Source: an uncultured Ectothiorhodospiraceae bacterium
GTDB lineage: Bacteria > Pseudomonadota > Gammaproteobacteria > UBA6429 > Thiohalophilaceae
Length of the DNA: 57,127 bases
Assembly (NCBI GenBank): GCA_947259575.1
Contig: CAMYMU010000031.1
Span: 1-57,127 of the forward strand
Reading direction: 5' to 3'
Shown: positions 17,340 to 25,514 of the stretch, piece after piece
Numbering within the stretch: position 1 is the first letter of the stretch
Layout of the letters: the number at the start of each line of letters is the position of its first letter
Notes under the pieces: generated by a model
Database searches by the model: none
Seen by the model: the letters and a program-made list of their open reading frames with translations, nothing else
Told to the model about the DNA's origin: nothing
Program-made: the position numbers and the translations under genes

Positions 17340-18212
17340 ATGGACTGGTTTTATCTAGCTTTGATCTGCGCGCTAACGGTAGCGCTGGCCGATGCCTTTA
17401 CCAAAAAAGGCCTGTCGCAATGTTCGACTACCTCTATCATGCTCATCCGTTTTTCAGTGCCCGGGTTAATCTTAGTCCCGCTAAGCCTGTATTATGGTCT
17501 GCCAACGGTTCCCAATTCATTTTGGCTCTATTTCATACCCTGTGTGCCGCTCGAGTTGCTGACAATGTGGTTGTATATAACCGCCATTCGTAACGACCCG
17601 CTGCATCTGACGCTGCCCTTTCTAGCCTTTACCCCCGTATTTAATATCGTCACAGGCTATGTAGTGCTTGGCGAAGAGATCAAATTATTAGGATTTATGG
17701 GCATTCTATTAGTCGTTCTGGGGACTTATATTCTTAATATCGATCAATTAAAGCACTCATGGCGTGATGCTTTAGCGCCGTTCAAAGCCATCGTGCATGT
17801 ACGGGGCTCTGTATTGATGTTACTCGTAGCCGCTCTATATAGTATTACGTCAGTGCTAAGTAAGGGGGCTATGCAGTATACGACGCCTGAGAAATTTGGC
17901 GCGTTTTATTTTGTAGTGATTGGCCTGGTGGCGTTTGTACTTGCATTGCTCTTTAAGCCCAAAGCGATAGTCGGTGTATGGCAGCGACCGCAATATATGC
18001 TATTGGTTAGTGTATTTATGGCAATTATGGTGGTGACGCACTTCCTGGCGATAGCCAAAGTTGAAGTCGCTTATATGATTTCAGTAAAACGAACCAGCCT
18101 ATTGTTTGGTCTTTTGCTCGGTTACTGGATGTTTAAGGACGGTAAGCTGATCCAGCATTTTCCGGCCGCACTCATTATGGTACTCGGTGTAACACTTATA
18201 TTATTTAATTAA
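17340..18212 (+). CDS. EamA/DMT-superfamily transporter
   Basis: The 290-residue product has about ten transmembrane helices arranged as two EamA repeats (about 1-135 and 150-290). The second repeat opens with a VLMLLVAALYSITSVLSKGAM segment, as expected. Motifs such as ALADAFTKKGL and GEEIKLLGFMGILLVVLGTYIL mark the family. It probably exports a small metabolite, but the substrate cannot be read from the sequence. It stands alone, divergent from the patatin-like gene by 100 bases. Confidence 0.85.
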   Translation: MDWFYLALICALTVALADAFTKKGLSQCSTTSIMLIRFSVPGLILVPLSLYYGLPTVPNSFWLYFIPCVPLELLTMWLYITAIRNDPLHLTLPFLAFTPVFNIVTGYVVLGEEIKLLGFMGILLVVLGTYILNIDQLKHSWRDALAPFKAIVHVRGSVLMLLVAALYSITSVLSKGAMQYTTPEKFGAFYFVVIGLVAFVLALLFKPKAIVGVWQRPQYMLLVSVFMAIMVVTHFLAIAKVEVAYMISVKRTSLLFGLLLGYWMFKDGKLIQHFPAALIMVLGVTLILFN

Positions 18213-18269
18213 CAGTGAGGTCGAACCCAGGCAAGATATGAAAAACTATTACGCGCTAAATATTCCTAA

Positions 18270-18977
18270 TCATGGTTGTGTATCATTGCCTTTCACAAAC
18301 CAGAGGAAATAATTTTCCTTAAGTAGGTTAGACTCAGATTCGAATTGAAATCCAGCCTGTTCTATTTCCTTGATGACGGTTTGCTTGTCAGATCGTACAT
18401 GTGTCATAACCCACTCAGAACTGACATTGGCCTGTTTTCGAAAATCGATAATGACGAGTTTTCCGCCTGGCCGTACTGCACGGCGAATGGAGGCGAGCAT
18501 CGTTTGCGGATATTCAAAGTGATGATAGGTGGCACAGACAAAAGCGAGATCGATGGAACCAGGTGCAAGTAGGGTATCTTTTTGGTGGTTAAGCACACCA
18601 TGGATATTTTTCAGGTTCTGTTCGCGTGCACGACGATTAATATTGAAAATAAAGTCTTCGGTGATATCCACTGCAAACACGTTTCCGGTACCACCGACTG
18701 CTTTTGCAAATAACAGACTGTAAAAACCTGTACCGGCCCCGATATCCGCAATGTCCATACCTGGTTGAAGTTGCAAGGCTTGCACCACTGCATGCCGTTG
18801 GTCAAACACTTCTCGCCCGGCCCGCTCGAAAACCCCGACCCAGTTTTCAAATTCGGCACCTTGATAATGACGATTAATCTCGGGATTGACGTTTTGCTCA
18901 TCAATATTCGCAAATGCGAATTCTACTGATAGTATATCTATCAGGACAAACACCAGGGTAAATAGTAAACGTTTCAT
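18270..18977 (-). CDS. Class I SAM-dependent methyltransferase with signal peptide
   Basis: This 235-residue protein has motif I of the Rossmann methyltransferase fold (IADIGAGTGFYS) and a VRPGGKLVIIDF segment for strand 5. The acidic end of strand 2 (VFAVDIT) is also present. The N-terminus is a convincing Sec signal peptide (MKRLLFTLVFVLIDILSVEFAFA), so the enzyme appears to be exported or membrane-tethered. That is odd because S-adenosylmethionine is cytoplasmic. Similar exported methyltransferases occur in other proteobacteria, with unknown substrate. An uncleaved N-terminal anchor facing the cytoplasm is the main alternative. Confidence 0.8.
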   Translation of the reverse strand: MKRLLFTLVFVLIDILSVEFAFANIDEQNVNPEINRHYQGAEFENWVGVFERAGREVFDQRHAVVQALQLQPGMDIADIGAGTGFYSLLFAKAVGGTGNVFAVDITEDFIFNINRRAREQNLKNIHGVLNHQKDTLLAPGSIDLAFVCATYHHFEYPQTMLASIRRAVRPGGKLVIIDFRKQANVSSEWVMTHVRSDKQTVIKEIEQAGFQFESESNLLKENYFLWFVKGNDTQP

Positions 18978-19163
18978 CTCTTAAGTTTAGTTGAAATATT
19001 GGAGGAGACGATATATGGAGATAATAAATTACAGCTATTTATTGCGTATTTCCTATAAATAGAGAATGTTATTTTCTTCACAATTTCCTTCGAACTAAAG
19101 TATAAGTTCTGTGTCAGAGACTGATACGCGCGGCATATTTTCACTATTCTGGGAAGAGGTATA

Positions 19164-19817
19164 ATGAATATTTATAAGTTCAGCCTAATTCCACTTTTAC
19201 TATCTCTGTCATCAGGCTGTTCCCTGTTGTTCCCTACAGAAGCGGGCGATGACCTCAGTCATTTTAAGCAGGAAGCACCCAAGGTCGGTTCAACGGCCCC
19301 CGATTTCGAATTACAGGATGTTGACGGAAATATAGTCTCCCTCAAGGATCTGATTGGCAAAAAACCGATTGTGCTCCAAATGGGTAGTCATTCTTGCCCG
19401 GTTTACCGTTATCGGCGCTTCGATATGAATGACCTGCATGCAGAATTCAAGCATGATGTTAACTTTCTTATTGTTTACACCATCGAAGCACACCCTAAAG
19501 GTACTAATAGTCCGTATTCCGATGAAGAGTGGGTACATTTTGTTAATGAGTTAACATCCACCTATGTAGAACAACCTGACTCACAACAACAGCGCGTTAA
19601 GCTTGCGCATGATTCAACAAAGGGGCTAGATATCAAATATGCGCCGGTCCTGGTTGATACGATTTCAAATCAGGTATGGAAAAAATATGGCCGCGCACCA
19701 TCCGCCGCCTATGTTATCGACCAACAGGGAAAAATTGCGGTACGCCAGGCCTGGATCGATCCACCGGCACTAAAAATTGCACTTGATAAGTTGTTGGGAC
19801 GAACGCCGACAAATTAA
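19164..19817 (+). CDS. Redoxin lipoprotein related to iodothyronine deiodinases
   Basis: The 217-residue product has a lipobox (LSSGC, Cys19) and a thioredoxin-fold domain from about residue 42. The active segment IVLQMGSHSCPVYRYR (Cys78) aligns with the GSCTUPPF region of deiodinases, with Cys where the animal enzymes have selenocysteine. The following IEAHPKG stretch also fits that family (EAHAxDGW in animals). There is only one active-site Cys. It is probably a membrane-tethered peroxidase or reductase rather than a hormone enzyme. It lies 162 bases upstream of bcp, also a redoxin. Confidence 0.78.
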   Translation: MNIYKFSLIPLLLSLSSGCSLLFPTEAGDDLSHFKQEAPKVGSTAPDFELQDVDGNIVSLKDLIGKKPIVLQMGSHSCPVYRYRRFDMNDLHAEFKHDVNFLIVYTIEAHPKGTNSPYSDEEWVHFVNELTSTYVEQPDSQQQRVKLAHDSTKGLDIKYAPVLVDTISNQVWKKYGRAPSAAYVIDQQGKIAVRQAWIDPPALKIALDKLLGRTPTN

Positions 19818-19979
19818 TATTTAGTTATAGAATCTTGTCAGCTATCACTCAATTGGTACCAATGAAAATTATGACCGAATCAAGCTAAACCCGCATAGTT
19901 TGTCTATTGATTATGTGCTTTTCAAAGAGTAGTGTCAGAGTATATCTTTTACAAAGAAAGCTAATCACGGTGAAATGTA

Positions 19980-20450
19980 ATGCTTGAAAAAAACCAATCT
20001 GCTCCGCTATTTACAACTCCCAATCAAGATGGTGACAGTATTAGTCTTGCAGACTACCAGGGTAGTAAAAATGTTGTTCTCTATTTTTATCCTAAAGATG
20101 ACACCCCAGGCTGTACGATTGAAGCCAACCAATTTACAGAACTTGCCGAAGATTTCGCTAAGGTGGATACCGTTGTCTTGGGGGTAAGTAAAGATAGCTG
20201 TGAAAGCCATCAGGCATTTATTGATAAATTTAATCTTAAAGTAGGCCTGCTCGCTGACACCAGCGGTGAGTTATGTGATGCCTACGGGGTCTGGCAGGAA
20301 AAGGAAAAAAACGGCATTAAGAAAATGGGCATTGTACGCTCCACTTTTGTCATTGATAAACAAGGAAAGTTAGCTGAGGTTATATATGGTGTGACGCCCG
20401 ATGGTCATGCTCAGTCGATGCTGGAATTGGCGAGTAAATTAGCAAAATAA
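19980..20450 (+). CDS. bcp: Thioredoxin-dependent peroxiredoxin Bcp (PrxQ)
   Basis: This is a 156-residue cytoplasmic peroxiredoxin that reduces H2O2 and organic hydroperoxides. The peroxidatic site is YPKDDTPGCTIEA (Cys45), and the resolving position five residues later is Asn50 rather than Cys. It is therefore a one-Cys type, or uses another resolving Cys such as Cys76 (DSCESH) or Cys99. The C-terminus (GVTPDGHAQSMLEL) is typical. The length is normal. Confidence 0.92.
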   Translation: MLEKNQSAPLFTTPNQDGDSISLADYQGSKNVVLYFYPKDDTPGCTIEANQFTELAEDFAKVDTVVLGVSKDSCESHQAFIDKFNLKVGLLADTSGELCDAYGVWQEKEKNGIKKMGIVRSTFVIDKQGKLAEVIYGVTPDGHAQSMLELASKLAK

Positions 20451-20557
20451 AGACAAAAAACGGACCAGCAATATCGTAGTCTAAGGGAAATATTCCCAGA
20501 TCTTGGATATAATTACTCTCAGGCCTTAGCCTTACTAGCTTTTCAACTGGAGCAATA

Positions 20558-21085
20558 GTGTCAATTTCCTTAACCGCGGAAGAGAAAGAAGAGCGCTTAG
20601 CCGCGAAAAATAAATTAGCCAGGGCGACAGTTCTCATCCTCATCGAGGATAAGTTTGTGCGTTTATACGTTAGAAGGATTTTTCGAGAGATTCTCGAGAT
20701 ACAGAATACAGTTGAGTGCACAACACCCGGTGAAGCAAAAAAATACCTGGATGCACGTGCTGGAAAAAATTTGTCATGTGTCGTCAGTGGTATGCGTTTT
20801 GTAGATGGCTCGACAGGGGAAGAATTCCTAAGGTTTGCAAGAAGTACCTACAGGTCAGTGGTGGCGCCTTTTGTCCTGATTGGGGACAATACGGATGCAT
20901 CAGTTCAATATGCATTCTTAGTTACGCATTTTGCTGGTCATATCAGTCAGCCATTTACTCCTTCAGAGTTTGTTCATATGCTGCTAGAAGTATTTATGGT
21001 AAGAGATCGAAGGCGTGAACAACGCGAGCTTGCTAACAGTGAAAGGGATAATCGCCCTTTTAACAGATTGTATGAAGGCGATTAA
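20558..21085 (+). CDS. Degenerate response-regulator receiver protein
   Basis: The 175-residue product has a receiver-like alpha/beta core from about residues 22-150, flanked by charged helices. Aligned to FixJ-type receivers (CVVSDVRMP), the phospho-acceptor Asp is replaced by Gly78 in CVVSGMRF, and the usual KPF lysine is Gln (SQPFTP). It therefore should not be phosphorylated in the normal way and may be a pseudo-receiver that acts through protein contacts. There is no output domain. It starts at GTG with GGAG five bases upstream, and the hemerythrin gene follows 130 bases later. Confidence 0.7.
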   Translation: MSISLTAEEKEERLAAKNKLARATVLILIEDKFVRLYVRRIFREILEIQNTVECTTPGEAKKYLDARAGKNLSCVVSGMRFVDGSTGEEFLRFARSTYRSVVAPFVLIGDNTDASVQYAFLVTHFAGHISQPFTPSEFVHMLLEVFMVRDRRREQRELANSERDNRPFNRLYEGD

Positions 21086-21217
21086 AATGGCTTGTGAGAA
21101 TATGAATCAGGAGCTATATAGAATCACTATATTGAACACCACAGGTGATCCTGATCAAGTTGGGCTAATATGGCCTATGCTAGTATTTTTTACCTGATAT
21201 TGGTTGAGGATGTATTA

Positions 21218-21640
21218 ATGTACACACTGGATGAACTAGAAAGGCAAAATAACGAAATCACTGAATTATGTGATGTGTTATGTGCCATATTGAAAGATTC
21301 GTCTCTTCATAACAATTCGATTGCCATCGAATTGATGGATCGCTTTAAAGAAAAAGTTTGGATGCACCTGATTTTTGAAGACAACACGATTTATTCCGAA
21401 TTAGTACAGCATCCTGATGATGAGGTTAGTCAAGCAGTGGGTGAGTTTCACCAAAGCGGCCGGACTATTAAAAAGCGATTTTCAAATTTTATCCGTAATT
21501 GGAAAAAGTATGCAGAAAGTGGCGAGGGGCACGATTCTGTTCATAGCGATTGTAGTGATATATTTTCATTGATTCGAGATCGTGTTCGATATGAAAATGA
21601 CACAATATTCCCACTTGTTAAACGGTTACAAACAGCATAA
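21218..21640 (+). CDS. Hemerythrin-like (HHE) diiron domain protein
   Basis: The protein is 140 residues of helical bundle. Candidate iron ligands follow the HHE pattern: MHLIFEDNTIYSEL (His then Glu four residues later), FHQSGRTIKKRF, and RYENDTIFPLV near the C-terminus. Such proteins bind O2, NO or iron in the cytoplasm. The ATG at 21218 has GAGG upstream. It follows the pseudo-receiver gene and may work with it, for example as an oxygen or NO sensor. Confidence 0.75.
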   Translation: MYTLDELERQNNEITELCDVLCAILKDSSLHNNSIAIELMDRFKEKVWMHLIFEDNTIYSELVQHPDDEVSQAVGEFHQSGRTIKKRFSNFIRNWKKYAESGEGHDSVHSDCSDIFSLIRDRVRYENDTIFPLVKRLQTA

Positions 21641-21663
21641 ACAATATCATTCCAGAGTGATGA

Positions 21664-21870
21664 AGTGATTTTTCTTTATACAGCCATTCGCAACTTGGCG
21701 ATAATAAAGTCATCCTACCTTTTTTTAATGCACTTCTATTAATTCTTATATTGGCGGTTAGTTCATACCAAACTGTTGATGTCAGGGATGCAGATTCTCC
21801 TTTTTATAGTGTTGCTGCTGGTGCAACCCTCACGCTTAATCAGGATTTAATTTTTACCGAAATAAGGTAA
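21664..21870 (+). pseudogene. Open fragment without a start codon, possible gene remnant
   Basis: A 68-codon open stretch reads as a basic leader, a hydrophobic segment (FFNALLLILILAVSS) and a short exported-protein-like tail ending LTLNQDLIFTEIR before TAA. There is no in-frame ATG, GTG or TTG with a ribosome site at the beginning. It looks like the end or a decayed copy of a small membrane or exported protein, but chance cannot be excluded. Confidence 0.3.
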
Positions 21871-21897
21871 GAAAATATATTCAATAACCAAAAATGG

Positions 21898-21942
21898 TCC
21901 CCGATCAAGAGATCCCCAACCAAGAGGCCCCCGATCGAGAGA
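21898..21942. repeat. Three imperfect 15-bp tandem repeats inside a 28-codon open frame
   Basis: Three consecutive 15-base units (consensus YCCCCGATCAAGAGA) lie at 21898, 21913 and 21928. In the frame of the ATG at 21894 they encode PDQEI, PNQEA and PDREI, followed by a charged helix and TGA at 21978. The open frame has no clear ribosome site. The remainder of the 430-base gap before the TAXI gene shows no other gene. Confidence 0.45.
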
Positions 21943-22070
21943 TAAAAGAGAAGGAAGTGGATGCACTGAGAGCCTATTGAGGTCAGTTTATTATTTTTTT
22001 GCTAATATCTAACTAACAATATACTCCTACTATATACAACTATGATCTCCTAACCGATAAGGAGTGGGTG

Positions 22071-23036
22071 ATGAATAAAATAATTAATCAGCTTGCCGCT
22101 GTGATTATTATACCTTTTATATTATTCCTTCATGGAGTTACATCGGCCAGCCCGAGTAACCAGACGATTGAACTCGGTACAGCAACCAAAGGCGGGGGCT
22201 TCGAATTGTTTGGTAAAACGCTGACTACGGTTGTTAATTCGCTGGAGTCGCCAGTTAAGCTCAAGCCGATCCATACCAAAGGTAGCAAACAAAATCTCAA
22301 ATTTCTGGCAAAAAGTAAAATTGTAGTAGGGCTTGTAGAAGGGAATGCCGCACGACAGGCCCTGGAAGGTATTGGGCGCAAAAAGTTTGATTTGAAAGTG
22401 CTCTCGGTGATGTATCCCAATCCAGGTATGTTTGTAGTGCGGGCAGACAGTAGTTATAAAACTATTGAGGATCTTAAAGGCAAACCAATTGCATTTGGGA
22501 CCAAGGCATCTGGACTGCGTATCTTAGTCAATGATGTGTTAAATGGGCTCGGTTTAAAACCCGACAAGGATTTTCAACAAATCATTCTCAATAAGGCATC
22601 AGAAGGTCCGAAGCTTGTCCTCGAAAAGAAGGCCGAGGCACTTTGGGGGGCCGGAATTGGCTGGCCCGGTTTTGTTAAAGTCGCTAACTCAACTGTTGGG
22701 GCACGATTTATCCCGCCGACGGAATCACAAATCAACAAGATTCTGAAAAAGCACCCGCACTTAACAAGAATGACCATACCTGCTGGAACATATAAAGGAC
22801 AAGATAAAGATATTGATTCGATTGGTTTGTGGTCGCTGATTTTGATCAGCCCAACGGTCTCTGAAGCTACAGCATACCAACTGGTAAAGGCGATCCATCA
22901 GGGTGAATCAATGATGGCAAGCAAGCTAAAGCAAGGTGGATTTACAACCATAAAAAACACGCTTAGCAACGTTGATATGAAATTACTGCACCCTGGTGTC
23001 ATCAAATATTATCGTGAACAAAAACTCATTCAGTAA
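22071..23036 (+). CDS. TAXI-family TRAP transporter solute-binding protein (orphan)
   Basis: The 321-residue protein has a signal peptide cleaved after VTSASP. A two-lobe periplasmic binding fold of the TAXI class follows: TIELGTATKGGGFELFG at the start, then SYKTIEDLKGKPIAFGTKASG and the LWGAGIGWPGF region. TAXI proteins capture organic acids or glutamate-like ligands for a TRAP permease. No DctQ/DctM-type membrane subunit lies nearby, so its transporter must be elsewhere or it acts as a sensor. AGGAG lies six bases before the ATG at 22071. Confidence 0.87.
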   Translation: MNKIINQLAAVIIIPFILFLHGVTSASPSNQTIELGTATKGGGFELFGKTLTTVVNSLESPVKLKPIHTKGSKQNLKFLAKSKIVVGLVEGNAARQALEGIGRKKFDLKVLSVMYPNPGMFVVRADSSYKTIEDLKGKPIAFGTKASGLRILVNDVLNGLGLKPDKDFQQIILNKASEGPKLVLEKKAEALWGAGIGWPGFVKVANSTVGARFIPPTESQINKILKKHPHLTRMTIPAGTYKGQDKDIDSIGLWSLILISPTVSEATAYQLVKAIHQGESMMASKLKQGGFTTIKNTLSNVDMKLLHPGVIKYYREQKLIQ

Positions 23037-23101
23037 CCGTTTTAGTAAATTGAAATGCGGATGTGCTAAGATCCTGCGTAACTTTCCTTACGCCTAATGA
23101 C

Positions 23102-23320
23102 ATGATTATCCCTTATACCGAATTATCAAAAGAAGCACTACACGCGCTGATTGAAGACTTTGTCACTCGTGATGGTACTGATTATGGTTGGGATGAAATG
23201 AGTCGACAGGATAAAGCTACGCACCTGTTAGAGTTACTAAAATCGGGTGATCTGTTGATTAGTTATAATGAAGACACAGAAACGTGCGGGCTTTTGACCA
23301 AGGAAGAATCTGCACAATAA
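23102..23320 (+). CDS. YheU-family protein
   Basis: The 72-residue acidic cytoplasmic protein begins MIIPYTELSKEALHALIEDFVTRDGTDYG, the diagnostic start of the YheU (UPF0270) family, which is largely restricted to Gammaproteobacteria. Its function is unknown. The start codon is the ATG matching the family start; the open frame upstream is probably untranslated. Confidence 0.85.
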   Translation: MIIPYTELSKEALHALIEDFVTRDGTDYGWDEMSRQDKATHLLELLKSGDLLISYNEDTETCGLLTKEESAQ

Positions 23321-23633
23321 TTCTGTAAATATCGGGGTCAGAATAAGCTTCTTTGACCGCTTTATTTAAAACGCGCCTGAACACGACCCTGCCTATCTTA
23401 CCTGCACCCCCACTTATTGAATCTCGGTTTGGATGGTTCGCCGATGCTGCTATTCCAGGCTCTTAAATTATCATTCTGGAAATACATAAGTCATTGTTTC
23501 TTATGTGTCTTTCAGATTTTTTGTTCCGCGATTATCGGTTTGGAAGTCGACATAAGCACCGCTACCTAAGCTGTCACCTGAAACACGTCAATGACGTGTT
23601 TGTGAGCAAACATATTATTACCAGGAGGTAGCG
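23321..23633. other. Gap with GGGGTCAGAATAAG element
   Basis: No gene is visible in this 313-base gap. Shortly after the YheU stop is the sequence GGGGTCAGAATAAG (about 23334-23347), ending in a nearby TTGACC that can pair with GGTCA. Similar GGGGTCAG-containing stretches are scattered in many gammaproteobacterial genomes as small repeated elements. A related but different stem is at 25375-25414. Confidence 0.35.
23581..23601. promoter_or_regulatory. 21-bp perfect palindrome upstream of the epimerase gene
   Basis: AAACACGTCA-A-TGACGTGTTT is perfect over ten bases on each side. It ends 32 bases before the epimerase ATG, so it lies in the promoter or leader and is probably an operator. The core GTCAATGAC is shared with the palindrome at 13959-13973. 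Confidence 0.6.
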
Positions 23634-24596
23634 ATGCACCAAACACAACAACAAACGGTTCTTATAGGTGGCGGTAGTGGTTTTGTTGGCCGTTTTTTAA
23701 AACGTCACCTCGAACGCCAGGGTTTTATAGTTTTAATCCTGTCTCGCTCAGTACAGCGTGGCGATCTGACCTGGCAGCAGATTAAAGAGCAGGGCTTGCC
23801 AGAGTGTCATGCGGTGATCAACCTGGCCGGTAAGCATATTCTTGATTTACGCAGACGCTGGAATGAGGCCTATAAGAATGAAGTTCTGAGCAGCCGCATC
23901 GAAACAACACGCCTGCTTGTCGATGCTATCAATAATTCCCCTAAGCCTCCAGCCGTATTTATCAGTGCCTCTGGGAAATGCTTTTATGGCACAAGTAATA
24001 GCAAGTCTTTTGTAGAAACGGCTGGTCCGGGCCATGATTTTCCAGGACAGCTTTGTCATCAGTGGGAAAATGCTGCGAGCTGTATTGATACATCAAGAAT
24101 ACGTCATGTACATATTCGACTTGGTATAGTGTTGGGGCCAATGAAAGATAAGTTATCCAACACTGGCATTGTACCATTATTGCGTTTACCTTTTTTGTTT
24201 GGATTCGGTGCCAAGTTTGGTACCGGAAAACAATTTTTTCCTTGGGTACACATCGATGATGTCTGTAGTTTGTTTATCAAATCCATATTTGATAACGAAA
24301 TGCAAGGTGTCTACAACGCAGTATCACCCAATATCGTTAGCCAGAAAATATTTATGCAGCAATTTGCAAAGACGTTGCATCGTCCTGTTTTCTTCCGAAT
24401 ACCAGAATCATTAGTCCGCTTTGTGGTGAGTGAAGATCGCATGCCGGTACTGACACAGGGTCAGCATGTAGTCCCGGATCGAACTTTACAGAGTGGATTT
24501 AAATTTAACCATGCGCATCTTGACGATGCATTAGAGCACTTACTGCACTATCACAACGCAATAGAGGAGAAATACAATGACTGCTACGATCAATAA
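23634..24596 (+). CDS. TIGR01777-type SDR epimerase (YfcH-like)
   Basis: The 320-residue extended short-chain dehydrogenase begins with the NAD(P)-binding loop (IGGGSGFVGRFL, residues 11-22). It continues with the family landmarks NLAGKHI, SSRIETTRLL, ISASGKCFYG (altered from the usual SAVGYYG, so the canonical Tyr is shifted) and WVHIDDVCSLF. The C-terminal DUF1731-type segment (RIPESLVRFVVSEDRMPVLTQGQHVVPDRTLQSGF) is complete. Its substrate is unknown. It overlaps the methyltransferase gene by 20 bases, so the two are translationally coupled. Confidence 0.87.
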   Translation: MHQTQQQTVLIGGGSGFVGRFLKRHLERQGFIVLILSRSVQRGDLTWQQIKEQGLPECHAVINLAGKHILDLRRRWNEAYKNEVLSSRIETTRLLVDAINNSPKPPAVFISASGKCFYGTSNSKSFVETAGPGHDFPGQLCHQWENAASCIDTSRIRHVHIRLGIVLGPMKDKLSNTGIVPLLRLPFLFGFGAKFGTGKQFFPWVHIDDVCSLFIKSIFDNEMQGVYNAVSPNIVSQKIFMQQFAKTLHRPVFFRIPESLVRFVVSEDRMPVLTQGQHVVPDRTLQSGFKFNHAHLDDALEHLLHYHNAIEEKYNDCYDQ

Positions 24597-25359
24597 TTTG
24601 GTATATGACGAGCACTCTGATCAATGGCGAAATCAAGATTCTTTTTTAAATCTGCTTGATTCGGTGGTTCAGCCAGTTCGGTTTGAGTATTTGCAGAAAT
24701 GCATACAAAAACAAGAAATGAAGCAAAATGCCAAAGTACTGGATATTGGATGTGGTGGTGGATTCATGAGTGAATCACTTGCGCAACGTGGATTTTCCGT
24801 TGCAGGTATTGATCAATCACAGGCCACGCTGGAATATGCTCAATCGCATGCTGAGAAACAAGGATTAGACATTGATTATTGCCACGCGCCTGCAGAGTCT
24901 TTACCGTATTCTGATGAGGTGTTTGACTTAGTATGTGCCTGTGATGTGCTTGAGCATGTTACGGATCTAGAGTTAACCATTAAAGAAGCCAGCCGCGTAC
25001 TAAAGCCAGGAGGAATATTCTTTTTTGATACAGTAAACCGTACGTTGAAAAGTCGTATCGCTTTAATTGATATTGCGCAGAATATTTCCTTCACTGCTTT
25101 TATGCCCAGGGATGTGCATGTCTGGTCACATTTTATTAAACCAAAAGAGCTGGCATCCAGTTTTCGGAATAATCAGATGATGGTGTTTGACCTAAAAGGG
25201 ATTGGTCCGAAAACAAACCCGTTGGCTATGGTCTACAAATTGTTTATGCATAAATTACGAAATGCGCCTTATCCAGAGATAGCTTCGATCATACAAATGA
25301 AGGCAACCAGCGATATTTCAATGCATTACATGGGATATGCAAAAAAAAAGAGTAAATAA
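24577..25359 (+). CDS. UbiG-like class I methyltransferase
   Basis: This is a 260-residue SAM-dependent methyltransferase with motif I VLDIGCGGGFMSESLA (49-64) and the DLVCACDVLEHV motif. The HVWSHFIKPKEL region and a C-terminal YMGYAKK ending are both close to UbiG, the quinone O-methyltransferase. It differs from standard UbiG in its N-terminus and in being coupled to an SDR epimerase. A related small-molecule or quinone O-methylation is likely, but ubiquinone itself is not certain. AGAGGAG precedes the ATG, inside the end of the epimerase gene. Confidence 0.82.
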   Translation: MTATINNLVYDEHSDQWRNQDSFLNLLDSVVQPVRFEYLQKCIQKQEMKQNAKVLDIGCGGGFMSESLAQRGFSVAGIDQSQATLEYAQSHAEKQGLDIDYCHAPAESLPYSDEVFDLVCACDVLEHVTDLELTIKEASRVLKPGGIFFFDTVNRTLKSRIALIDIAQNISFTAFMPRDVHVWSHFIKPKELASSFRNNQMMVFDLKGIGPKTNPLAMVYKLFMHKLRNAPYPEIASIIQMKATSDISMHYMGYAKKKSK

Positions 25360-25374
25360 GAAAATCAGGTGAGG

Positions 25375-25414
25375 TCAAGGGGCAGTAAAAGTGACACTAA
25401 GTCTGGCCCCTTGA
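25375..25414. repeat. Stem-loop TCAAGGGGC / GCCCCTTGA
   Basis: A nine-base perfect inverted repeat with a 22-base loop lies just after the methyltransferase stop. It has no T-run, so it is not a standard terminator. It may be a weak terminator, an mRNA 3' stabiliser or a small repeated palindromic element. Confidence 0.5.
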
Positions 25415-25514
25415 TCATGATGTGGTATTTTATTCAAATAATTGTAAAAAAGACAATCTAAAACACTGGCAAATGATGGTTTTAAATCGTCAGTTCTGAG
25501 GATATACTGGATTG

